NCBI RefSeq assembly: GCF_002262885.1
Contig: NZ_NKYF01000009.1
Location: 186,001-250,000 of the forward strand
Reading direction: 5' to 3'
DNA: 64,000 nucleotides
Source: Pseudonocardia sp. MH-G8
GTDB lineage: Bacteria > Actinomycetota > Actinomycetes > Mycobacteriales > Pseudonocardiaceae
The stretch's first letter is position 1, and every line of letters begins with the position of its first letter. The position numbers were made by a program, and so were the translations under genes. The notes beneath the pieces were generated by a model. That model was not told the DNA's origin and did not search any database. It saw only the letters and a program-made list of their open reading frames with translations. This document shows positions 32,247-40,470 of the stretch, in pieces.

Positions 32247-33340
32247 CCCGTCCTCCTCCGGCGAGCCCAGACCTTCTTCAACACGCCCACGGCTCCCGAC
32301 GGCGCGAGCAGCATCACGAGCACGAGCACCACCCCGTAGACGAACGGCGCGAGCTGCGCGGCCTGCGTGCCGTCCAGCCCGGCGCCGATGCCGAGGTTGG
32401 TGACGGCGGGCGGCAGGAACACCAGCAGCGCGCTGCCCAGCAGGGCGCCGACCAGGCTGCCGAGCCCGCCGACGACCACGGCCGTGAGCAGGCCGAGCGA
32501 GAGCACGATGGTGAACCCGCTGGGCGCGGCCAGCCGCACGACGACGCCGAGCACCGCCCCCGCGAGCCCGGCGCACGCGGCGCTGACCACGAACGCGAGC
32601 ACCCGCACCTGTCCCAGCCGGATGCCGGCGAGCTCGGCGGCCACCTCGTCGTCGCGCACGGCGCGCCACACCCGCCCGACCCGACCGGCCATGAGGTTGG
32701 CCAGCAGCAGCAGGACGAGCAGCAGCGTGCCCCAGCCCAGGTAGGCCAGGTACTTCGCGCTCGGCGTCTCGTGGGCGAACAGGAAGTAGATGGTGGCGTC
32801 GAACCAGCCCGGCACCTCGGGCGAGGAGATCCGCAGGCCCTGCTCGCCGCCGAACGTGTGGTCGAAGTAGATCGCCAGCCCCGGCACCGCGACGGCGAGC
32901 GCGAGCGTGGCGCCTGCGAGGTAGGGCCCGTGCAGCCGGGCGGCCGCGGCACCGACCACGGCCCCCACGAGCGCCGTCACCGCCGCGGCGATCAGCATGA
33001 TCAGCGCGAGCGGCAGCGCGCCCTCGCCCTCGGAGCCGAGCAGCAGCCCGGTCGTGTAGGCCCCCACGGCCATCAGCGCCCCGTGCCCGAGCGAGATCTG
33101 CCCGTTCAACCCGGTGAGGACGGTCAGCCCGGCCGCCGCGATCGCGTAGTAGGACATCGTGGCGAACTGCGAGTTGCGGAACGGGCTGGTCAGCTCCAGC
33201 ACGAGCACCACGGCCACGAGCGCGACCACGATCACGAGCGCGTGCCGGGCGAACGTCGAGCGCGGCCGCCAGCGGCGCAGCTCGGCGAGGCGGCGGCGGG
33301 CCGGTGCAGCGGCGGCGGGCCGGTCGGTCTGCTGCACCAT
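32243..33340 (-). CDS. Branched-chain amino-acid-type ABC permease (LivM-like)
   Basis: This 365-residue membrane protein has about ten predicted helices and the LivM signature NGQISLGHGALMAVGAY. The cytoplasmic loop GRVWRAVRDDEVAAELAGIR contacts the ATPases. The ATG at 33340 follows GGAGGG; a GTG three bases upstream is also possible. It overlaps the LivH stop and the binding-protein start, so translation is coupled along the operon. Confidence 0.9.
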   Translation of the reverse strand: MVQQTDRPAAAAPARRRLAELRRWRPRSTFARHALVIVVALVAVVLVLELTSPFRNSQFATMSYYAIAAAGLTVLTGLNGQISLGHGALMAVGAYTTGLLLGSEGEGALPLALIMLIAAAVTALVGAVVGAAAARLHGPYLAGATLALAVAVPGLAIYFDHTFGGEQGLRISSPEVPGWFDATIYFLFAHETPSAKYLAYLGWGTLLLVLLLLANLMAGRVGRVWRAVRDDEVAAELAGIRLGQVRVLAFVVSAACAGLAGAVLGVVVRLAAPSGFTIVLSLGLLTAVVVGGLGSLVGALLGSALLVFLPPAVTNLGIGAGLDGTQAAQLAPFVYGVVLVLVMLLAPSGAVGVLKKVWARRRRTG

Positions 33341-34218
33341 CACACCCTCCGCGCCGCGGTACGGGCGAACAGCCCCTGCGGCCGCACCAGCAGCACCGCC
33401 ACGAGGATCGCCAGCGCCGCGAGCGCGACCAGCTCGCTGCCCAGGTAGCCGCTGACGTAGGACAGCAGCAGCCCGATCGTCAGGCCGCCGACGACGGCGC
33501 CGCCCGGCGAGTCGAGCCCGCCGAGCACGGCGGCCACGAACCCGTAGACGATCACCGCGTCCATGTAGGCCGGGAAGACGAGGCTCCCGCCGGCGATCAG
33601 CAGCCCGGACAGCGAGCCGACCACCGCCGCGAGCGCCCAGCCCAGCGTCAGCATCCGGCCCACGCGCACGCCGAGCAGCCGCGAGACCTCCTGGCTGAAC
33701 GCGGCGGCCCGCATCTTCAGGCCGAGGTCGGTGAGCCGGAACAGCGCCACCAACGCGAGCATCACCACGACGACCGCGACGATCACGAAGATGCTGTTGG
33801 CCGTGAAGGCGATGTTGACCCCGCCGACGGTGAAACCGCGCAGGTCGAACGGGGCCGGGAAGGACCGGAAGGTCGAGCCGAACAGGATCGCCGCGAGCGC
33901 CTGCAGCGCCACGAACAGCCCGAGCGTGACGATCACGGCGTTCAGCTCCGGCCCGCCCTCGACCGGGCGGATCACCAGCCGCTCGACGACCGCGCCCAGC
34001 ACCAGCCCGGCCAGCAGCGCGACGACGAGCCCCACCCAGTAGGACTGGCCGCCCTCGATGACGGTGAGCGCCAGGTAGGTCGTGAACATGCCCATCGCGC
34101 CCTGGGCGAAGTTGACGATCCGCGTGGAGCGCCAGATCAGCACGAGGGCGAGGGCGAAGGCGGCGTAGACCGCGCCCTGACCGAGGCCGGTCAGCGTGAC
34201 GTTGAGGAACTGCTGCAT
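33340..34218 (-). CDS. Branched-chain amino-acid-type ABC permease (LivH-like)
   Basis: This 292-residue membrane protein shows the LivH start QGAVYAAFALALVLIWRSTR followed by IVNFAQGAMGMF, and FGLxxRAAAFSQEVSRLLG-type cytoplasmic loop residues (LGLKMRAAAFSQEVSRLLG). GGGAG precedes the ATG at 34218. It pairs with the LivM-like protein as the membrane channel. It lies 8 bases after the LivF-like gene. Confidence 0.9.
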   Translation of the reverse strand: MQQFLNVTLTGLGQGAVYAAFALALVLIWRSTRIVNFAQGAMGMFTTYLALTVIEGGQSYWVGLVVALLAGLVLGAVVERLVIRPVEGGPELNAVIVTLGLFVALQALAAILFGSTFRSFPAPFDLRGFTVGGVNIAFTANSIFVIVAVVVVMLALVALFRLTDLGLKMRAAAFSQEVSRLLGVRVGRMLTLGWALAAVVGSLSGLLIAGGSLVFPAYMDAVIVYGFVAAVLGGLDSPGGAVVGGLTIGLLLSYVSGYLGSELVALAALAILVAVLLVRPQGLFARTAARRV

Positions 34219-34226
34219 CCCGCTCC

Positions 34227-34979
34227 CTAGAACCCGAGGTAGGCGTGGCGGAGGGCGTCGTCGGCGGCGAGGGTGGCGGCGCGGTCGCGGGCCACGACCC
34301 GGCCCAGGTTCAGCACGATCCCGTCGTCGGCGATGGCCAGCGCGCTGCGGGCGTTCTGCTCCACCAGCAGCACCGTGGTGCCCTCGGCGTCGACGAGCCC
34401 GCGCAGCAGCGCGAAGATCTGCCCGACGATCCGCGGCGCCAGGCCGAGCGAGGGCTCGTCCAGCAGCAGGACCGACGGCCCGGACAGCAGCGCCCGCCCG
34501 ATCACCAGCATCTGCCGCTCCCCGCCCGACAGCACGTGCGCGTCCCGGCGGCGGCGCTCCGCGAGCGGCGGGAACATCTCGTAGACCTGCTCCAGGCCGC
34601 GCTGGACCGATGGGCGCTCCGCCTGCGCTCCGCGCCGCGTCTTGCGCCGGGACGCCCCGAGCATCGCCCCGAGCCGCAGGTTCTCCTCCACGGTGAGCTC
34701 GGTGATCACCCCGCGCCCCTCGGGGACGTGGGCGATCCCGGCGCGGGCGATGTCCTCGGCGGGCGCCCTCGTCAGGTCGGCCCCGTCGAGGAGCACCTGC
34801 CCGGCCTGGGGCCGCACGAGCCCGGAGATCGTGCGCAGCAGCGTGGTCTTGCCGGCCCCGTTGGCCCCGAGCACGGCGGTCACCCGCCCCGGCGAGGCGA
34901 CGATGTCGACCTCGTCGAGCGCGGTGACGGCCCCGTAGGCGGTGCGGATCCCCCGCACGGTGAGGCTCCCGACGCTCAC
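34227..34979 (-). CDS. ABC transporter ATPase (LivF-like)
   Basis: This 250-residue ATPase has Walker A GANGAGKT, the ABC signature LSGGERQM, Walker B VLLLDEPSLGLAP and the switch His replaced in context by VEQNARSAL, typical of LivF where Gln/Asn follow the Glu. EGRGVITELTVEENLRLG is the LivF-specific stretch. It starts with GTG at 34979 after GGGGGTGG. A dispersed hairpin separates it from the LivG-like gene upstream. Confidence 0.9.
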   Translation of the reverse strand: MSVGSLTVRGIRTAYGAVTALDEVDIVASPGRVTAVLGANGAGKTTLLRTISGLVRPQAGQVLLDGADLTRAPAEDIARAGIAHVPEGRGVITELTVEENLRLGAMLGASRRKTRRGAQAERPSVQRGLEQVYEMFPPLAERRRRDAHVLSGGERQMLVIGRALLSGPSVLLLDEPSLGLAPRIVGQIFALLRGLVDAEGTTVLLVEQNARSALAIADDGIVLNLGRVVARDRAATLAADDALRHAYLGF

Positions 34980-34994
34980 GAGCCACCCCCGGCA

Positions 34995-35053
34995 AGGTTC
35001 AGGAAAGCCACATTCACGAACCTGCAGGGCATGAAAGTGGCTTTCCTGAACCT
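34995..35053. repeat. Dispersed GTGGCTTT hairpin, copy 3
   Basis: Perfect 17-base arms AGGTTCAGGAAAGCCAC (34995-35011) and GTGGCTTTCCTGAACCT (35037-35053) enclose a loop with CCTGCAGGG. It is almost identical to copy 1. Here it sits inside an operon, between the LivG-like and LivF-like genes. Confidence 0.85.
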
Positions 35054-35085
35054 CCGGGGGCGTATCTCGCGGGGCCGTATCCTGA

Positions 35086-35880
35086 TCATGCCTGCGTCTC
35101 CTCGCCCAGGTACGCGTCGATGACCGCTGGGTCGTCGCGCACCTCGTCCGGGGTGCCGTCGGCCACCACCCGGCCGAAATCCAGCACGGTGATCCGGTCG
35201 CAGACGCTCATCACCAGGTCCATGTGGTGTTCCACCAGCACCACCGACATGCGTGCGGTCAGCGAGCGGATCAGCTCGCCCAGCTCGGCCATCTCGTCGG
35301 CGCCCAGGCCGCTCGCCGGCTCGTCGAGCAGCAGCAGGTCGGGCTCGCCCGCCAGGGCGCGGGCCATCGCCACGCGCTTCTGCACCGGGTAGGGCAGGCT
35401 CCCGGGCAGCCGCTCCGCGTAGCCGTCGGCCCCCAGCTCGGCCAGCGCGGCCATGGCGCGCTCGCGCAGGGCGCGCTCGTCGCGGTCGGAGCGGGGCAGG
35501 GCGAACAGGGTGGACGCGAAACCGGCGCGGCGGTGCCGGTCGGCGCCCACCATCACGTTCTCCACCACCGACAGCCCGCGGAACAGGCCGACGCCCTGCA
35601 GCGTGCGCGAGATACCCATGCCGGCGAGCCGGTGCGGGCGCAGGTCGGCCACGGGCTCGCCGTGGCGCAGCACCCGGCCCGTGTCGGGCTGCACGAACCC
35701 GCAGCAGACGTTGAACAGCGTGGTCTTGCCCGCGCCGTTCGGTCCGATGACGCCGTGCACGACACCCGCGGCGACGTCGAGCGAGACGTCGTCGAGCGCG
35801 ACGAGCCCACCGAACCGGACGCCGACGCCGGCCACCGCGAACACGGGCGTCTGCCGGGCAGGAGGTGCGGGCGGGCTCAC
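35086..35880 (-). CDS. ABC transporter ATPase (LivG-like)
   Basis: This 264-residue ATPase has Walker A GPNGAGKTTLFN, the LivG-type Q-loop region ISRTLQGVGLFRGLSVVENV, a degenerate signature LPYPVQKRV, Walker B LLLLDEPASGL and H-loop VEHHMDLV. It is the first gene of the liv-type operon. The GTG at 35880 is preferred to longer readings because the ATPase domain begins a few residues after it and the farther upstream region holds palindromic operator-like boxes. Confidence 0.9.
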   Translation of the reverse strand: MSPPAPPARQTPVFAVAGVGVRFGGLVALDDVSLDVAAGVVHGVIGPNGAGKTTLFNVCCGFVQPDTGRVLRHGEPVADLRPHRLAGMGISRTLQGVGLFRGLSVVENVMVGADRHRRAGFASTLFALPRSDRDERALRERAMAALAELGADGYAERLPGSLPYPVQKRVAMARALAGEPDLLLLDEPASGLGADEMAELGELIRSLTARMSVVLVEHHMDLVMSVCDRITVLDFGRVVADGTPDEVRDDPAVIDAYLGEETQA

Positions 35881-35945
35881 GGCGTGCGTCTCCCGGGGAG
35901 TTCGGGGGCGGCGGTGACCCCGGCGGCCGGGGGTGAGGCACACTT

Positions 35946-36017
35946 TGGGCGCAGCGCCCAGCCGGCACCATGGGCTCAGCGCCCAATATCGAGGCCGTTC
36001 GGCTGGGCAGAGCGCCC
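35946..36017. promoter_or_regulatory. Three TGGGC-N2-AGCGCCCA boxes
   Basis: The boxes are TGGGCGCAGCGCCCA (35946-35960), TGGGCTCAGCGCCCA (35971-35985) and TGGGCAGAGCGCCC (36004-36017). They lie in the divergent spacer between the LivG-like gene and the PucR-type regulator, so they are probable binding sites for that regulator. Starts are 25 and 33 bases apart. Confidence 0.6.
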
Positions 36018-36060
36018 GCAGGGCTGGACGCCGCTGTGCGCGCTGCTGCACAGTGCGCGC

Positions 36061-37329
36061 ATGGTGCCCAGCGGGCGCGGCGATGCCGCCGTGGGGTCCG
36101 ACGCGGGCCGCACCGAGGAGGGGCGCCCGGGCCGGCGGCTGCCGCCCGCCGCCGACGAGGCGCTGCGCGTCCTCGGCGCCGCCCTGCTGCAGGACCTCGA
36201 CGGGCTCGCCGACCGGCTCACCGTGCTGGTGCTGCAGCGCGAGCCGCTATACGCCGAGCGCGAGATGGTCGAGGAGCTGCGCGCCGCCTGCCGCCGCAAC
36301 ATGGAGCGGGGCGCCCAGGTGGTCGCCGACCGGGTGCCCGGCGGCGTCGACCCGGAGGACACCTCGCGCGAGACCGGCCGGCGCCGTGCCCGTCAAGGCG
36401 TGCCGCTGGAGGTCGTGCTGCGCGCCTACCGGCTGGGCGGGCGGGTGATGTGGGAGGCGCTGCTGTCCGCATCGCGCGACCGTTTCGCGGGGCGGCACGA
36501 CGAGGCGTTGCTGGACGCCGCGAGCTACGTCTGGCGGGTCAACGACGGCAGCTCGTCGGCGCTCGTGCAGGCCTACCGGCTCGAGGAGCTGCGGATGCAG
36601 AGCCACGACCTGGGCCGCCGCCACGCTGTGCTCGACGGGCTCATCGAGGGCCGTGGTGGGGACCCGGCGTTCCTGCGTGACGCCGCGAGCGTGCTCGGGC
36701 TGCCGGAGGCCGGCGCGGTGCTGTGCGTCGTGGCGCCGGTGGACCCCTCGGGTGCGGACCCGCTGCGCGCGCCGCAGGAGGCGCTCGCACCGCACGGCGT
36801 CGGGTCGGCCTGGTTCGTCCGCCCCCGCGACGAGGTCGGCATCGTGGCGTTGGGGCACCGGGACCCGCAGGTCGTCCTGGACGCGCTGCGGCGCTGCGCG
36901 GTCGGCCGGGTGGGCGTCTCGCCCGCCGTCGAGGGACTGGGCGCCCTGGACACCGGCTACCGGTTGGCGCACACCGCGGCCCGGACGCTGGCCGGCCCCG
37001 GGCTCGCCGTGCTGGACGAGAGGCTGCCCGAGGCGCTGCTCGCCGACAGCCCCGAACTGACACCGCGGCTGGTGCGCGGCGCGCTCGGCGGTCTGCTGGA
37101 GCTGCCGCCGGCGGACCGCGACACGCTGCTGGACACGCTGGAGCAGCTGCTCGCCGCGGGCGGCTCGCCCACGCACGCGGCCGCCGCCCTGTTCTGCCAC
37201 CGCAACACCGTCATCTACCGGATGCGCCGCATCGAGGCCGTCACCGGCCGCTCGGTCGCCGACCCGCGGGACCGGCTGCTGCTCACCCTGGGGGTGATGG
37301 CCGCTCGCGGTGAGCGGCAGGGCGAGTAG
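36061..37329 (+). CDS. PucR/CdaR family transcriptional regulator
   Basis: This 422-residue protein has an N-terminal RsbRD-like helical sensor domain (LRVLGAALLQDLDGLADRLT, RAYRLGGRVMWEALL), a central GGDEF-like CdaR region, and a C-terminal PucR HTH (THAAAALFCHRNTVIYRMRR). Such proteins respond to purine-catabolism, amino-acid or diacid ligands and often activate adjacent transport genes. It is divergent from the liv-type operon with three palindromic boxes between, so it most likely regulates that importer. The ATG at 36061 is chosen because upstream residues are low-complexity and cross those boxes. Confidence 0.85.
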   Translation: MVPSGRGDAAVGSDAGRTEEGRPGRRLPPAADEALRVLGAALLQDLDGLADRLTVLVLQREPLYAEREMVEELRAACRRNMERGAQVVADRVPGGVDPEDTSRETGRRRARQGVPLEVVLRAYRLGGRVMWEALLSASRDRFAGRHDEALLDAASYVWRVNDGSSSALVQAYRLEELRMQSHDLGRRHAVLDGLIEGRGGDPAFLRDAASVLGLPEAGAVLCVVAPVDPSGADPLRAPQEALAPHGVGSAWFVRPRDEVGIVALGHRDPQVVLDALRRCAVGRVGVSPAVEGLGALDTGYRLAHTAARTLAGPGLAVLDERLPEALLADSPELTPRLVRGALGGLLELPPADRDTLLDTLEQLLAAGGSPTHAAAALFCHRNTVIYRMRRIEAVTGRSVADPRDRLLLTLGVMAARGERQGE

Positions 37330-37391
37330 GCGTTCGTCAGATCGTTCTCATTCGCACACGACGGTGACCGACGCCGCGACGACGTCCGTAT

Positions 37392-37475
37392 CGGATCGAT
37401 CACGGGCCGGAGACCGGTCCGAGGCGCACACCATGGTCGTCGGCACCGTCCTGGAGTACGGGGCGGATCGATCAC
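37392..37475. repeat. Paired CGGATCGATCAC direct repeats
   Basis: The 12-base CGGATCGATCAC occurs at 37392-37403 and 37464-37475, 72 bases apart, in the 287-base spacer before the EEP gene. No gene is supported in 37330-37616. The repeats might be regulator sites; this is weak evidence. Confidence 0.35.
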
Positions 37476-37616
37476 CGGCGTCATCGGGAGGCAGCGGTGG
37501 TGGCGATATCCTGGCCCGACCGGGGCGCCCGCGGAACCGGCCGCGCTCCGTGTTCGTTGATCCCGTGCCCGCCGACGCGACTGCCGGGCGCCCGCGCCAG
37601 AGAGGAACCGGCATCG

Positions 37617-38588
37617 ATGATGGCCGTGGTTGCCGCGCTCGTCCCGCCCCGCCTGCGGCGCCCGTTGCGGGAGAAGGCGTTCGCGGCGCGCGCCCTCGCG
37701 ACCGGCGGCCCGTCCACGCTGGCTGCCGTCGTGCAGCCGTGGCGTCCGCACCTGGCGGCGTCGGCGCTCGGCGGGGCGGCGATGCTGGCGCTGCGCCCGC
37801 GCACCCGCCGGATCGCGGCGGCCCTCGCGGCCACGGGGCTCGCGGCGGGCGCGCCGGTGCTGCGGCGCGCCCTGCGCGGGCCTGCCACGCACCCCGGGCC
37901 CGGGGACGTCACGGTCCTCACGGCCAACGTGCTCCACGGTCGCGCCGACACCGGTGCCCTGGCGGCGCTCGTCGCCCGCGAAGGGCCCGAGTTCGTGGTG
38001 CTGCCCGAGGCCGGGGCCGACTTCCGCGACAAGCTGATGCCGCTGCTCGCCGGGCTGGGCTACCGCTCGTGGGTCGCCTCGGGCGGCGGTACCCCGGACG
38101 GGTACGACGTCACCCTGCTCGTCGCTGAGCGGGCGGGGGACGTGCGGGTGCGCCCGGCCACCGGGATGCGGCTGCCCCACCTCGAGGTGACCGGCGGGAT
38201 CCTCGGCGAGCGCACGTTGCACGCCGTGCACACCACGGCGCCGATGTCGCGGCGCAGCACGGCACGCTGGCACGAGGAGCTCGCGCTGATCGCGCGGTGG
38301 TGCGCCGGCCCGGTGGCGCCGCTGGTGGCGGGTGACCTCAACGCCACCTTCGACCACCCCCCGCTGCACGCCGCGCTGGGCCGGTGCCGCAGCGCCGCCG
38401 CGGGCACCGGGGACACGCTGGTCGGCACGTTCCCCGCCCGGCTGGGGCGGCTCGGCATCCAGATCGATCACGTGCTCGTTCCCGCCGGGGCCGTCACCAC
38501 GCGCTTCGACGTGCTCGATCTCGCGGGCAGCGACCACCGCGCGGTACTCGCCCGCGTGCGCCTGCCCGCCGCGACACGCGATCACTGA
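37617..38588 (+). CDS. Endonuclease/exonuclease/phosphatase (EEP) family protein
   Basis: This 323-residue protein has two short hydrophobic segments near residues 45-85 and a C-terminal EEP metal-dependent hydrolase domain. Conserved motifs are VTVLTANVLHGRAD, VAGDLNATFDH, QIDHVLVP and the catalytic GSDHRAV. The fold covers nucleases, sphingomyelinases and inositol phosphatases, and substrate cannot be assigned. GAGAGGA precedes the tandem ATGs (37617 and 37620). The hydrophobic segments suggest membrane association. Confidence 0.82.
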   Translation: MMAVVAALVPPRLRRPLREKAFAARALATGGPSTLAAVVQPWRPHLAASALGGAAMLALRPRTRRIAAALAATGLAAGAPVLRRALRGPATHPGPGDVTVLTANVLHGRADTGALAALVAREGPEFVVLPEAGADFRDKLMPLLAGLGYRSWVASGGGTPDGYDVTLLVAERAGDVRVRPATGMRLPHLEVTGGILGERTLHAVHTTAPMSRRSTARWHEELALIARWCAGPVAPLVAGDLNATFDHPPLHAALGRCRSAAAGTGDTLVGTFPARLGRLGIQIDHVLVPAGAVTTRFDVLDLAGSDHRAVLARVRLPAATRDH

Positions 38589-38592
38589 GGCC

Positions 38593-38675
38593 CAACTCGC
38601 GGGAATGGGCGCCCGACTCGCGGGAAGGGGGCTTCCACACCCGCGAGTCGCGCCCGGCGTGTACGTGTGTCGGGG
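38593..38675. repeat. GCGAGTCG/GTGTCG element, copy C3
   Basis: CGACTCGC (38614-38621) and GCGAGTCG (38643-38650) face each other, with an AACTCGC variant at 38594 and GTGTGTCGGGGTC to the right. The element follows the EEP gene. The remainder of the spacer to 38827 shows no further recognisable feature. Confidence 0.7.
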
Positions 38676-38827
38676 TCAGCCCTGGCCCAGGTGGGCGTCG
38701 GCAGGAGGCACGCACCGCGGCACCGAGCGCGTGGCGGCGGCCGAACCCGGCGTCGATCGGGCGTAGCGCGCGGTAGCGGGGGAGCCGTAGGGTCCGCGAG
38801 ATCGTCCCATCGTTGCGGAGGGCCGGC

Positions 38828-39828
<1,001 letters not shown>

Positions 39829-39829
<1 letters not shown>

Positions 39830-40470
39830 TGGCCGACCAGCAGGTCACGGTCGACGCCGCCGCCCTCGGTCGCTGGGTCCGCGCGTTCGCCGACGCCGTC
39901 ACCGCGCACGAGGAAGAGCTCACCCGGCTCGATTCCCCGATCGGGGACGCCGACCACGGCGCCAACATGGCTCGCGGGATGAAGGCCGTGGTCGCGAAGC
40001 TCGACGACGCGGCCCCCGACGCACCCGCCGCCCTGCTGAAGCAGGTCGGGATGACCCTGGTCAGCACCGTCGGCGGGGCGAGCGGCCCGCTCTACGGCAC
40101 GTTCTTCCTGCGGATGGCGAGCGCGGCGGGCGACGTCGACGCGCTCGACCAGGCCGGCTTCGCCGCGGCGCTGCGGGCGGGCGCCGAGGGTGTGGTGGCG
40201 CGCGGCAAGGCCGAGGCGGGTGACAAGACGATGTACGACGCGCTCGCACCCGCGCTCGACGCGCTCGACGCGGCGCTGGGCGGCGAGGACACCACCGGGG
40301 CGCTGCACGCGGCGGCGGACGCGGCCGCTCGGGGTCGCGACGCGACCACCCCGCTGCAGGCCCGCAAGGGCCGCGCCAGCTACCTCGGCGAGCGCAGTGT
40401 CGGCCACCAGGATCCCGGCGCGACCTCGGCCGCCCTGCTGGTGCAGGCCGCGGCCGACACACTGGGGTGA
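39829..40470 (+). CDS. dhaL: Dihydroxyacetone kinase subunit DhaL
   Basis: DhaL carries tightly bound ADP that is rephosphorylated by DhaM, and passes the phosphate to dihydroxyacetone on DhaK. The Mg/ADP-binding residues are in LDSPIGDADHGANMARG and VGGASGPLYGTFFL, with DKTMYDAL further on. Length is 213 residues. Its ATG overlaps the DhaK stop by one base, and its stop overlaps the next start (GTGA). Confidence 0.93.

Noticed and set aside
35224..36060. Long N-terminal extension of the PucR-type regulator.
   Set aside because: It is antisense to the LivG-like ATPase and crosses the palindromic boxes; composition is shadow-like.
37348..37614. Minus-strand frame of 88 codons in the spacer before the EEP gene.
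   Set aside because: No motif, no ribosome-binding site, and composition follows the DNA repeats.
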